64,000 nucleotides of DNA from Metellina segmentata. Its lineage: Eukaryota > Arthropoda > Arachnida > Araneae > Tetragnathidae. The stretch is from positions 53,687,583-53,751,582 of the forward strand of contig OX375875.1 of the NCBI GenBank assembly GCA_947359465.1. The letters run 5' to 3'. The notes under the pieces were generated by a model. That model saw only the letters and a list, made by a program, of their open reading frames with translations, did not search any database and was not told the origin of the DNA. Positions 1-11,720 of the stretch are shown piece by piece. Made by a program: the position numbers and the translations under genes. Numbering within the stretch: position 1 is the stretch's first letter; each line of letters begins with the position of its first letter.

Positions 1-36
1 TTGATCCAGGGCGACGTTAATTCAACTACCTACCAA
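1..36 (+). repeat. SINE family 1, 3' tail fragment
   Basis: The window opens with the end of the SINE tail seen many times further on: a gcgacgttaattcaac core followed by ctacctacc. The same tail occurs at 37545-37565 and in complement near 12525 and 22026. Only the last ~35 bp lie inside the window. Confidence 0.7.
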
Positions 37-2019
37 TTATGATATTCAATTGAGTCTCACAGAAAAATAAACAATAACATAAGTTAAACATCCTATTATG
101 GACTATAGAACTCTTTCGTCTGTTTATTTATTTATGAGCAGTTATTTTTATGAATAAAAATGCACCTTGCTGTGAGAAAATAGTGCAAATCTTCTTAACC
201 TTGTAAATATCTAGATCATTCTCTAAATACCGTAACACATTCAAATATAAAACCATCAAGCAATCAAATAAGTTACGGACTTTGAAAGAACCTTAAATGT
301 CAAAAAATGCAATAAAACCTATTTTCAAGCTTTTCTATGAATCGAGAAAAAGACATTTTCCATATTGCAGCCGAACGAAAACATTAGCTGACTTATAGAG
401 AAACGTGAATACCAACGTCCCAATCTAAAAATTCATCAGTCGGAAACTAAACGTATGTGTGTGTGTGTGTTTTTTGTAGGGAATTTTTATTATTTTCCTA
501 TTTCTCTCTTTTTCCCCATCCTATGAGTTACAAGCGATATCCAATCCGCTTTAAGATCCAGAGGATATTTTCCCCTCTCGGCGCAGCAATTTCCTGCTTT
601 AGAAGTCGTTTTCAGCTATTCCTCCCATCCGCCAAACGACAATTTGATGAATCGGCCCTTCAGAAATGTTCCTCAAAACGCAGAAATTTAGGAACTAGAA
701 GTAAAAAGAGATATTGAAATCTTTTTTTTCTTTACTATGATTATTATTATTATTATTATCCCTACCTCTTTTTCCCTCATCGGCCGTCTATGTCAGCTTT
801 TCCCCCATGTGTGTGTTCCAAAGGAGAAAATAATGCTAAAACGGTAAAAGGGGAACGGTTCTTCAGAAAATCCCTTAATGAGCCAGCAATGAGGGAAAAG
901 ATTGCTTTTTCTCCCTCTGAAGGGACTCCGATTAAATAAAATGTTTCTAAAAAATTCCGAAATCGTAGATGGCGGGTGCCAAACCAGAAGGATGCTGGGA
1001 AATCCACGTGATTATGAAATTCCATCCTTTACCATAGGGTGCCTAACGGGAAAAGGGGGGGGGGAAGTGACGCCATAAATCACGTGACTAGGTCTCTCGA
1101 GTGGCAGAGTGCCGTTCCGATCTTTAGCTTTCCCCTCTATCAAGAAAAGGGTGGAAAAATGAGCAATAAAAAATATTGCTTTCGAACGTTTTGAAGGGGT
1201 ATGCAAATAGGGTGAGTGTATGGTTTTCCACGTGCGGTTATGTGTAATTATTAGAGATTTTTTTTCCCCCTGCGTTAGCCTACAGATATTTTCTGAGCTC
1301 CTTTTTTTCGGTTGTATGGTATGTGTTTTTGTGCGTGAGTGTTCGCGTACGAGTACTTGAAACTGCAAGCACTCTTTCATTAGGGAAAAAATGTTCTTTT
1401 CCGCGTGCTTCTTTTTTTTTTTCTTTTGCTGCTATCCAATTTATCTCGCAAATAGCTCCTTTTTAAGAACTCTTAGTGTGTTCGAGTGCTAAATAGGGGT
1501 TAGATGCTCGATGATCCAGTTTTCTATGGGCTTTTACTTTCATTTCGAGCTTTTTTCTCGAAAAATAAAGGACGGAGATTTTCGTGGGTGGAAGAAAAAA
1601 CACTTCAAAGAAGTTTTAGAACGTAATTTCTGTATGGCTTTGTCCAATTTTCTTTTTAAGATTGAGTCTAGGAAGATGTTTAGCAAGGTTGAATGCACAG
1701 TGTGGTCGATAAGTAACTTCACCCACGTAGAGGCTATACCTAAGTATTTTAGATGTCAGTCCTGAGTATTTACTCCCAGGTAAAAATTACCCCTCCCACA
1801 CTTCAGTTTCGTTTGCCCTAAAGCTATATAAACACCCATGTTTTTAAATACCTCATTTAATAGATTATCTTAAATAGGTTGCTTTCTTTTTAAGTAAACA
1901 ATAATGGTCAATAATGAACTGCATAGCTCAAAGGCTCATATTGTTGATAGAAATCTGCATACTGACATTTGTTTTGATTAGTCCACTCTGGAATTAATCG
2001 AAGTTTGCATACCAGACTA
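37..2019. other. Intergenic, no gene recognised
   Basis: There is no exon-like or transposase-like coding here. The short open frames at 777-1380 and 1511-1765 are low-complexity and overlap on both strands. Simple repeats include a GT run near 453-470 and a TTA run near 740-760. I see nothing else that I can name. Confidence 0.5.
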
Positions 2020-2372
2020 ATGACCCCAACTTTTGAAGAATTGGCATAAAAATTTTAACTAACACTGCTTTGCGTGAAAGAAAGCCCCGACACCATTCCA
2101 GCTGATTCTTATGTAAAATGACCTCCTGAATGACCCCCGTTATATGACCCCCGTTTTCCCCCATCATGTACCGTTCTGGAGACGCACCCCCGCCCCCCTA
2201 TGTTTACCACTTTTCGATATAAATTTATGGACATAAATTTGATTTGTGAGTGGGGATAAGGATTACTTTAATCAATAAATTTCTTCTGAAAAGCTAGAGA
2301 GGTGAAAAGCTCTAAAACTTGAACATTTGTAGCAAGGAGGGAGATTGGGGAGGGGGGATTTGTCCCCTTTAA

Positions 2373-3101
2373 AGGGGTCCAGGACACAAAAATCGTCAAA
2401 TTTTCGAATTTTTGTTTTATTATTTTAAGAAATTCTCTGTGTGTTTCTGCTTAAAATGACGTTTAAATCATGTTTCTATCTTTATTAGAACCAGAGATAT
2501 AATAATTTTTGTGGTGCGTTGTTTTGAAAATCTAACACTCTTGACAGTTGTTGTCACGGCAACAACATCTGTCTTTAAAACTTTAAATGCGTTTTTCCCC
2601 ATGATACATTTTTTCAAGAATTCTTGTATTCAAATTGCTATAAGTCGAAAACCGATAAAGTTTAAGGGTTGAAATTTGGAATATATCTTTTTCAAACATT
2701 ATACTTTAATTTTGATTCAGCAAATTTGAAACAAATATTTACTTTTTTAAATATGACATTTAAAAAAAAAGTACCTTAAAATTTTCAAACATTTTTATTC
2801 AAATATTTTTTATTTTTTATTAAATTAATATTTTTTTAAGTGCTGAATCATAATTAAAGTTTATAAATTTGTGAATAATTTACTGCAAGAATTTTGAAAA
2901 TTGGTCAAGAATATTTTGAGTTTTAGCAATTTAAAATGACCCCTCTTTTCTTCAAAAAATTTTAATTTAAAATTTTTTTTAAACTTTTGGAAAAATTTTG
3001 TGTTGCGATTTTGCTTATTAGTTAGATGGGTAATCAGTACAAAAAAATTCAAAATTCTAAATTAATTAATAAAAAAAAAATTCAATGTGTCCCGGACCCC
3101 C
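2373..3101. mobile_element. TTAA-target TIR element nested in the left foldback arm
   Basis: A 729-bp AT-rich block is flanked by TTAA on both sides (2369-2372 and 3102-3105). Its ends are inverted: aggggtccaggacaca on the left, and gggggtccgggacaca on the right read in complement. The right foldback arm (about 4600-4625) has a single TTAA with the same flanks and no insert, so it serves as an empty site. TTAA duplication is typical of piggyBac-like elements. No transposase is present, so this is a non-autonomous copy. Confidence 0.75.
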
Positions 3102-3616
3102 TTAATTGTAAAAAAAATCATTTAAAATAATCGTTTTTTCTGGGGGTTTTTTGGCAAGTTTTCATTTATTTTCTACATATTCCAGATTCCAGTCCCTAAT
3201 TTTCCTCCCCTAACACCCCCAACTAATAAAACATATAGCAACAATTTTGGCTAATAGCGGGTGAGGGGGGAGATGTCCCGAATCCCTCTCAAGAAAGTTT
3301 GTAAGATTCACTGTACGACGGTGACGCTCTCAATAAGTCGCGCGCTTCTTGGTTTGCGCAGGAATTTTCATGCTTCGATAATTTTAAACTTGCATTGCTT
3401 TTATCACTATAGTTGTGAACTGTAATCGCTATCCTTCCCTCATTACATCTTTCGCTATCGTTGAGTAGTCGGTATTCTAGGCAGGGATTCTGTGTTTCCT
3501 AGTAGTTTAAATTGTGTAAAACGGTCCGAATTTTTTTGCTCCAGCTTTTTCAAATTGAATTACAGTACGTGAGTGTAAGTTGGAATTAATACCAAGCATT
3601 GATTTACTCTTCAATT

Positions 3617-4018
3617 ATGCCACACGAGTGTAAAAATCATCCCAATAGCTTCTGCTATGTTTGCGGTGAATTGACGTTTAAAGAGCAACGAAAACTAATT
3701 TCTGCGCTTCTTAAAACTGCTTATCAATTTTACTTTAAATGCCAAGTTGGCGATCAGGACAAGGATTGAGCGCCAAAATTTTGCTGCACAACTTGTTACA
3801 GTAGCTTGATCAAATGGCTCAAAAGTACCCGTAAATCAATGCCATTTACTGTGATCATGGTTTTTCGCGAACCTCGCTGTCATCTCACAGATTGTTACTT
3901 TTGTATAACTTCCACCGTTTGGAGCCCAATATTTTTCTTGATCGCCAACTTGGCAATCAAAGTAAAATTGATTAGCAGTTTTAGAAAGCGGATAAAGGGG
4001 TTTTCGTTGCGCTTTTAA
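3617..4018 (+). pseudogene. Broken Cys-rich (CxxC) ORF in left foldback arm
   Basis: An ATG at 3617 opens a frame starting MPHECKNH and containing CYVCG, with an in-frame TGA at 3767-3769 (codon 51). It continues with a CC-TTC motif and then DCYFC before running into the palindrome centre. The spaced Cys pairs look like a zinc-binding module. From general familiarity it resembles an unnamed Cys-rich family that recurs in arthropod and other invertebrate genomes, but I cannot name it or confirm it. The frame after the DCYFC motif is antisense of the other arm, so the natural C-terminus is missing. It is probably the relic of a protein carried by the parent mobile element. Confidence 0.5.
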
Positions 4019-4082
4019 AGTCAATTCACACACACCGCAAACATAGCAGAAGCTATCGGGATAATTTTACATTCGCGTGGCA
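3836..4082 (-). pseudogene. Second copy of the Cys-rich ORF in right foldback arm
   Basis: On the minus strand the right arm encodes the counterpart of the left-arm protein: CELTLKAQRKPL, then CQVGDQEKYWAPN, then CEMTARF. It keeps the Trp codon where the left copy has TGA, but it has its own frameshift near the start, where a duplicated GT run disrupts the CYVCG region. The two arms have therefore decayed independently. Confidence 0.5.
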
Positions 4083-4970
4083 TAATTGAAGAGTAAATCA
4101 ATGCTCGGTATTAATCACAAAAAAAAAAAAAAACTTACACTCACGTACCGTAATTCAATTTGAATAAGCCGGAGGAAAAAAATTTATACCGTTTTTACAC
4201 AATTTAAACAATTTGGAAACACAGAGTCCCCGCCTAGAATACCGAAAAGTTGACTCTACGATCGCGAAAGATGTAATAACGGAAGGTAACGATATCAGTT
4301 CACACCTATAGTGATAAAAACAATGCAAGTTTAAAACTGTCAAAGCATGAATATTCCTGTGCAAACCACGAAGCGTGCAAGTTATTGAGAGCGTCACCGT
4401 CGTACAGTGAATCTTACAAATTTTCTTGCGAGGGATTCGTAACCCCTCTCCCTCCTCCTCATACGCTTTTAGCCAAAATTGTTGCTACATATTTTGATTA
4501 GTTTAGGGTATTAGAGGGAAGAAAAGGTGGGGCTAGAAGCTGGAATACGTAGAAAATAAATGAAAAAATTGCTCAAAAAAAACCCCGATCGTTTTTAATT
4601 TTTTTTTTTCAATTTAAGGGGACAACCCCCCCCCCCCCTTTTCAAATCTGCCTCCTTGATACAAATGTTCATGTTTTAGAACTTTTCACCTCTTTAGCCT
4701 CTCAGAAGAAATTTAATGGTTAAAATAATCCCTTTCCCCTCTCTAAATCAAATTTACGTCCATAAAATTATATCGAAAAGTGATAACACAGGAGGGTGCG
4801 TCCCTAGAAAACTGTACGTGATGGGGGGAAAACGGGGGTCATATTCAAATTCAGGAGGTCCTTTTATGTAAAAATCAGCTGGAATGGCGTCAGGGCTCGG
4901 AAAATTTTTTTTTTGCAGAGCAGTGTATAAGTGGTTTTTTAGGGGTGCCGAAGTTTTGGGCTTTCGTAAT

Positions 4971-7900
4971 CGATACGTCACTGTTCATTTCGTAAATCTG
5001 CTTTAAAACTGTTCACTATAACTTAAGACCAGTAGATGCTAGTAGTATTGAAAATTTTATAAACGCTGAGAATTTAGAAACATAAATAATGAATAATATT
5101 AAATAAAATTTAGAAAATCATTTCCCCCGCATTGTACTTATAAGACAACGTACTCCAAAAAAAAAAAAACTAACGCAATAGGATGACCATGCAAAAAGAA
5201 TGAAATATTTCCAGTGGTTAAAAAATTCCGAGTTTAAAACTGAACAATGACGCACGTCACTAAATGGTAATGCATAACAGCTAGAAACATGACTTGTGAA
5301 TGCCACTTTTTAGCCAAAACTCAGAATTAAGAAAAGAAACTCGAAATCTTTAGTTGTGAAAAATGTGATGTTTGGGATACGGCCAAATCCTGTTTTCATA
5401 AATGAAACAGAAATGTCAAACTATTCTCATCAGGGTTAAATAGGAGAAAACATTAATCTTAAAATAAGCATTGAAAGAAATTTCACCAAAGATATTAGAT
5501 AAGTAGCAGTGATAAGGATTGTTATGTTGGTGCAAAGATTAAATTATTTGCAATTCAAAATTGTTCTAAGCATCAAATGAGTCTTCAGGTTTCATCAATC
5601 GTTAGAGCAAAAACTCCCAGTTGGTTTCATCTAATTTCTGTCTCACTTTTTTCTCAGGTTGGATGCTTAAAATTAATTAAAATAATTATTTTTAAAGTAC
5701 TGTTTCTGTTATTATTTTGAGAAATAATTATTTCACATTTTAATAAAGTATCCGTGGGTATTTGTCATTAATATTGATGTTAATGTTTCAAATTTCTTGA
5801 AAACTATCTCTTGTTTACGAAGAAATATTATTTTCAAATTCGGTGTAAATAGTGTCTTCTGATTTACAATAGTTTATAATTTTTTAATGATCTTTTACAG
5901 TGTTTACTTTAAATATTTAACTTGTGAAATACTTTTATTAATGAAGAGCAAGATTCCGTTAATATTAAGTGTACTTTTTACTGTATACATTTACAGAATA
6001 TTTTCGATGCTTCTGCTTGATTTTTTTTTATGGAATATTTGTTTGTCTAAACTAATAGCTCTTTTTATCTAAGCAAATCATCTTAAATATTAGCTATTTT
6101 CAATCTACGTGTCTCAAGAATGACACTGATGTGCCTCACATATTGTGAAATGGTTTAAATTGAGTTAGATCAATTCATTCAATGGTTTAATTTTGAACCA
6201 TGAAAAGTCACAATTTTGTCAATTTGTGTTCACAAGTAACTTCAAGTAATACTCATGTTTAAAACCCACATGGATAACTTTTTATAAACGACTATCATAA
6301 ATAAAATGCTTAAAAATATTTTTAGAAAAGCCACTTTGGAGCAAAAGAGGTAGGTAATTACTATTATTCTTTTTTGCAAATCATTCAAAATTATAACTAT
6401 TTTTTTTGTCAAACCAGTAAAATATATTATATTTTTTGACATGCCGTACAGAATTTTAGCTATTAATTTATGTGTGGCATGAGATGAGCAATGAGATAAA
6501 AATCGCTGCTATGCTTAGAATACAACGACTAACCACAAATTTCTTCATTTCAAAGATCCAACTAAAAGGAAGACTAAAAAATAATAAAGGGTTGAATAAA
6601 GCATCCTTACTTTTACCGTCACCGTAAAGAAGGTGTTACTGCATTTATTAAGTCATCGAGTACTCTGGGAGCTCATGTTACCTAAAATCCCGTATGTCAC
6701 TTCAATGACAGATGATTTAGTGTCTCGAAACTACCTAAAGATACTCCGAAACAACTTTAGGACGCATTTTACATGACCTCACAAATACTGATAAATCTTC
6801 GCGAACGGAATTAGTTGCTCTCATCAACCTGACACGTTGAATTTATAGAGATCTTAAGCCACTTCTTTCGATACAGTAGCCCGCAAATCCATCAAGCATC
6901 GGTTACAGAACCTGCGCAACAGATCCCCGGAAGCGAAGCTAAGAGAGAAAATGATTATTCCTCCCAAGTAAAAGAGGTTCCACCTCCGAATCATCAATTC
7001 AGCAGCAAAAGTTACAGCGTCCCTCGGCAGAGAGCCATTTGCAGCAGACGCCAATACCACTTCAGATCTCGCCAAGGACTTGTTCAAATCGCGACGAAGA
7101 TCCTGTCCAATAAGGAAAAGATTTATGTATCTCCTCGCTGTGGGGATTTGTCAAAGAATTGAAAGGAATCCTAAATGAAAGTATGATTAACGAGGATATG
7201 TCATCGCTATAGCCCCCGATTCCGAGTGTTTCGGTTAGATGAATACATTAATTGATGAATGACTGGCTTGCGGTTTGCCAGCGTGTTGATCATTTTGCCA
7301 GGAATTTTTGACACTTTGCTGGAGGAATGTATTTACGCTGAGTTATTGTCCTTGGTCGGTGTAAATATTTTTCCCGAGGACTGACAGCGAAGACGGGCGC
7401 GTTAAACATATTTTTACCACATAGCGACGCTGTTTCGGTTGCGCCATTTTTTCCCTTTCGCGCCATCGCTGCTTTCTCACAGTTTGGTCTCGGGGATTAG
7501 GTAGATCTCGTTCGTTGCGTCGCTAATTTCGACGCGGGGGGAAATTTCCCCACACAACTTTCACCCTGCGTGCATAATTCAGCTTTTCCCGTACGGTATC
7601 AGGGATCTGTTAAGCGCATTATACGTACACCCTGAGAAAAGCAAGTGAGAAATAGCTGCGCTGTCGAAATCTACTTAGCGTTCGGGATTGCCGAGGATCG
7701 CAGTCCACATTGATGTGTGTTCCCAATTCATACACCAAGATGTGTTTTTCCATATCTGAGGGTTCCTTTCTATCCTCTTAAGAAGAACATTAAACAAGCG
7801 TATTTGTTATTTATGGAAACTGATCTCGGAATAAAATGGCTTTGGGAAAGAGCCTAAAAGGAAATCGTAGACCTATTTGCCAAAAGGCTTAGTACAAAGG

Positions 7901-8167
7901 ACTTTGCATGACGTTGACAATAAATTCGTTTTCTTTCACGGAATGCTGAGCCTAACTGGGTGGTTGAGAGGGCCACTGAGAGTTCTTTTGGTCACTGTGT
8001 GAGGTATGCAGGATTTGCGTGCATTTTTTCTTCGTCCGAAAAAAAACAACAGACTCGGCTTAGTGGTCATAAACAAGGTTTCGGTAGAACAGATTTAATA
8101 AATCCATTAGCTATGAAAACACTGTTTCTATTTTAAGTGATAACAAGTTTACTGAAAGTATAAATAC
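4971..8167. other. Intergenic, no gene recognised
   Basis: No coding similarity is recognised. 4975-6600 is very AT-rich. 6600-7700 is richer in GC and CpG and contains a minus-strand 77-codon frame (6854-7087) with no motif I can identify. Confidence 0.45.
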
Positions 8168-8305
8168 TACACGGCAAGTCATCCAAAATGCAATACCATG
8201 AAAGACAAGAGATACCGCCCGTATTTATTATACAATACATATTTATTATGTAAGGCGCAAGGGTAAAATGAATAAAAATGCAGCTCCATTCGACTTGCGG
8301 AACGT

Positions 8306-9364
8306 GGACAAATGAGTTTTTTGTGTAGCCGCTATGGACGGCAACAACTACGTCTCGGCATTGGAATAAATTAGATCTACGTTTGGGTTGTATCCGTCCA
8401 TGCTGCAAGTACACGTTGCTGAAGTTCATCTGGCGTAGTAGAAAGTGGTCTGCGACGTGCCAGCAGTTGGGCAATCATCGACCAGACAGATTCGATGATC
8501 GACAGATCTGGTGAATAAGTAGGCCATGGAAGAATTGAAACATGGAAATTACAAATTGTTGTAAGCTGCATGCCATGTGCTGTAGACAATTGTCCTGTTG
8601 AAAACTGGCCGCATGTAAACCCTGAATATAGGGAAGGACATACTCCAAAATTTCAGACATGTAGCTGTGGCTGTTATATGCACCGGCAATGCGTGTTAGG
8701 CTGGTGCGTTAGTGGAATCCAATTTGCACTTGGTACCTTAAAGCCAGATAACGGACCAGCATGGCAATGCATAATACAAAAGTCATGCAGTCTGTTGCCG
8801 TGATGCTACCAGACTGGGATGCGATTATCGTGTAGACGGAATCGAGTTTCACCTGATAAAACGATGTCATGCCACTCGTTTGTGTACATTTTTTAATGGC
8901 TTATAATTATGCTAAGAGACTCAAAGCTCTTAACGGTGTTACCTCTTATGGATTTATATGTTCTACGCACCATTGCAGCCGCAGAAGCCTGTGATGTGGA
9001 GTCAAAAGGTAGTCGCAACAATAGACGCCTTGACAACATTCCTCGTTGTTGTAGACTACGTTTAATTGTACGTACTGACACAAGTTTTTGTGCAACACAC
9101 CTTAATTCTCGGTTGCAGTGCTATCCACAGTTGCCATTGTCACAAGATTACACTCCCCTGTTGGTGTATGCTGCGATTGTTCGCGTCGGTCACTTCGTCA
9201 CTCCTGCACCCATCTATTCCATATTCGCATCACTGTGGCTTTACTTCGTCCAATACCAGCAACAATTTTCGGAAAGATAATCTACAGTCTCGATAAGCCA
9301 CAATTCTTCTTCAGTCAAATTCAGAAACGTGCTCGTATGACCACTGTATTTTTCGACGAGGTAT
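8306..9364 (-). pseudogene. Tc1-like transposase pseudogene
   Basis: Read in complement from 9364, the sequence matches the 345-aa transposase at 36178-37215. The start codon has become ATA (IPRRK instead of MPRRK). A stop replaces a residue shortly after VSEFD. Later fragments include SVRTIKRSLQQRG, SFQQDN and LPWPTYSPDLSIIESVWS. These lie in different frames with several stops. The third acidic position of the catalytic triad remains (IIESVW), but the ORF cannot encode a working enzyme. Confidence 0.8.
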
Positions 9365-9498
9365 AATTAAACTTCCTATTCACAGGCACAGAGAGAAAAT
9401 ACATTTCCAATATTTTAAACCAGCTCTCTATTCTTTTTTTTTATATAGCATATAGGGAGTGTTAATAGCGCACATGATTTACATATTTGCAGCAGTGC

Positions 9499-9608
9499 TA
9501 ATCATTTGCATATCATTCCATGATCATTTGCATACCATGCCATGATCATTTGCATATCCTTCCATGATCATTTGCATGTCATTCCATGATCATTTGCATA
9601 TCATTCCA
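9499..9608 (+). repeat. 22-bp tandem repeat (five units) inside the decayed Tc1 copy
   Basis: Five head-to-tail 22-bp units of the form tgatcatttgcatatcattcca. Each contains ATTTGCAT, the complement of the ATGCAAAT octamer. The intact relative at 36-37 kb has single, dispersed ATTTGCAT-type sites in the same region, so the array expanded after insertion. Confidence 0.85.
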
Positions 9609-9675
9609 TCGTGCAGATTTCAAGGCTATTAGATGCTTCCTTCGTGATGTTGCAATTTTGATAGCCAGCAGTGTA

Positions 9676-10611
9676 GTTTGTTTCATGAGAGTTGTTTTCG
9701 TCAATTTCTTAGAATTTGTGTCAGTAGGACGATTCGTCGGCTTACACATGAAGCACACTAAGTCATAAAACATAGTTGTGTGGGACAAAGAAGTTTACTC
9801 ACTTTGAGTGTTCCTCTGGAAAAAAAACCCATCATGCAACGAAAAATAACTTAGTGGGCATCATTTGTTTAAACATCACCACAGTTTGATATAGAAAAAC
9901 TAACATATCATATCTTGAAAATTTCTGAATGAGGTTTTCATTTGTAAGCCTACGAAATTATATATATGTAAAAAAATTAATGCTTGAAAAAGTTTAAATT
10001 AAGAGGGGACTCGGGACATTTTGCTTTTTTATTTAAACCAAAAATTCATTTGAAGATTGATCAAAAATCAGATAAATATGTGTTTGAATAAAATAAACCT
10101 TGGTTTTAATTAAAAGTTAAATTAGCACCGATTGAAAATAGCTGCCGTTGAAAACAACTACTGTGTATTGAAAAACCAAACTTATAAACCTCTGACGATT
10201 TGAATTAATTTAGTATTATTCGTATTTATGTAAATACATATATTTCACATCAACAATAATACCAGCGCAGTGTTGATTTATTGAAAAGACAAACTCAAGT
10301 AGGAGTTCTCTTAAACACGCCATTCGAGCTTTCCACCTAACGTACTGCTGCATTGTGCGTTAGCGATTATTACATCCAGTACAGTGTGTTGACTACATTA
10401 CCAAACCGGCAGAGACTGTCTGTTAATTTAATTTACATCGAGCATGCATATGGCACTACGGAACCCGTGAAATGTACCCAGGAGTCGTTTCATCACCGGA
10501 AAAGATCCTTAGCCAACACTGGCTCGTGAATTTCAGTGAAATGTACCTAGAAGCGCTTTCTATATAACTAATTTTAAGAACAGGATTCGACGCAAACCAT
10601 CAACGCAGAAT
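9676..10611. other. Intergenic, no gene recognised
   Basis: AT-rich sequence without coding signals. A gtgaaatgtacc motif occurs twice (near 10468 and 10538). I see nothing else that can be named. Confidence 0.45.
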
Positions 10612-11005
10612 TTAATCTGATTGTTATTGACCAAATACCATGCATCATTTAGAATATATTCCTTGGAATTTTCATTGGCGTAGTGCTGAAATCATATTCG
10701 AAAATAAAGTGAGGTGAAGTCACGTTCGGAATACGTATATTTAATCTGATTGTTATAGACCAATCAAATATTCTGCCTTATTTCGAAAATAGTCTTTGGA
10801 ATTTTCATTGACGAAGTGCTGAAAATCGTATTCGAAAATAAAGTGAGGTGAAGTCACGTTCGGAATACGTATATTTAATCTGATTGTCATTGACCAATCA
10901 GATATTCTGCCTTATTTCGAAAATAGTCTTTGGAATTTTCATTGACGAAGTGCTGAAATCTTATTCGAAAAAAAAGTGAGGTGACGTCACGTTTCGAATA
11001 CGTAC
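10612..11005 (+). repeat. ~130-bp tandem repeat, three units
   Basis: Three head-to-tail copies start at about 10612, 10740 and 10873, each opening with ttaatctgattgt and ending with a cacgttcggaatacgt block. The same motif occurs singly elsewhere: 19350-19440 and 23283-23380 in complement, and 29140-29210 and 29505-29545 directly. This is therefore a dispersed repeat with one locally amplified site. Confidence 0.85.
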
Positions 11006-11091
11006 GGTGGCGAAATATATCGCCGCAGACACACTATCGTCTCCTATATATAGCGTGCCACGAAATACATATCCCATATTAACTATGTTTA

Positions 11092-11375
11092 GTTAATTGG
11101 AAGGTAGGTGTGTAGTTCTGTGACATAGCACTGGAGCAACACAACGGGCTATTGGCGACGGTCCGGGATCCAAAGATTCCAAGACAACGCCTCGTAATTT
11201 GAACCATGGTCAGGTAACGAGAACAACACCTGACTTGGGACCCCACACTCCAAAGTTCCACACCGCGCCAACATAAGTACATTTGAGGTCACGAAAGAAT
11301 TAACGTGCACCAGCCCCCGTGTACACGACGGTCTTTGACTGCATCTAGTTTCGATCTCGCAACCTTAGGTTTTTA
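11092..11375 (-). repeat. SINE family 1 copy (tRNA-derived)
   Basis: In complement it carries the full family-1 body: the cgtgtacacg block, the region ending in a 'caggtgttgttctcgtta'-type stretch, a tccggaccgtcgcc-like block, and the gcgac..ttaat tail. The head near 11330-11360 contains a gcgagatcgaaac B-box-like stretch, marking RNA polymerase III ancestry. Confidence 0.75.
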
Positions 11376-11493
11376 ATCCCTTGCTTTTCCCAACTGGAAA
11401 AGTATTCCGAAACAATTTTTCAATATTTGATTTTTAAAAAGTTGAGAAATTTTGATTGATTTCAAAAGAATTCGTACATTTTTGTTTGTTTGA

Positions 11494-11588
11494 GCAGGGC
11501 TCAAAAGGTTGGTTGGCTGTTTGGTTGAGATGATTTCTATGGCGCGATGGCCATATTTATCCAGACTCAAAAGGAGTGAATTGTTTCG

Positions 11589-11622
<34 letters not shown>

Positions 11623-11653
11623 ACCAAACAGCCAACCAACCTTTTGAGCCCTG

Positions 11654-11654
<1 letters not shown>
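11494..11654. repeat. 35-bp perfect inverted repeat around a TA microsatellite
   Basis: 11494-11528 begins gcagggctcaaaaggttgg, and 11620-11654 is its exact reverse complement. The intervening ~91 bp ends in a long TA run, and another TA run follows the right arm (11655-11720). No TIR element boundaries are evident. Confidence 0.9.
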
Positions 11655-11687
<33 letters not shown>

Positions 11688-11720
11688 AATATTATATATA
11701 TATATATATATATATATTAT
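11655..11720. repeat. TA microsatellite
   Basis: Two long TA runs are separated by a short aaattaaaatat spacer. The long open frames reading YIYIYI across it on both strands are microsatellite artefacts. Confidence 0.95.

Larger units (their letters stand above)
2020..4970. mobile_element. Giant imperfect palindrome / foldback element
   Basis: The sequence from about 2020 to 3800 reappears as an imperfect reverse complement from about 4970 back to 3900. Matching landmarks are the accattccagctgatt block (2093 against 4875), the gacccccgttttccccc block (2145 against 4810), the ttcactgtacgacggtgacg block (3307 against 4395) and the tgccacacgagtgtaa block (3618 against 4060). The arms are about 1.1 kb once the 729-bp insert in the left arm is discounted. 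The outer ends diverge and I could not define a target-site duplication. The arms carry copies of one protein-coding stretch in opposite orientation, so the structure probably arose by inverted duplication of a mobile element. The class is unknown. Confidence 0.75.
8168..9673 (-). mobile_element. Decayed Tc1/mariner element, same family as the 36-kb copy
   Basis: The ends match the element at 36042-37447. The left end retains the atgcaataccatgaaagac context, and the right end has atagccagcagtg followed by TA at 9674-9675. Internal order and spacing are the same as in the intact copy. The copy is older: it has many substitutions, and a 22-bp tandem repeat has expanded near its right end (9499-9608). 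Confidence 0.8.

Noticed and set aside
777..1380. Two overlapping minus-strand ORFs (82 and 122 codons)
   Set aside because: Overlapping frames without domains, splice-site support or similarity to one another; consistent with chance.
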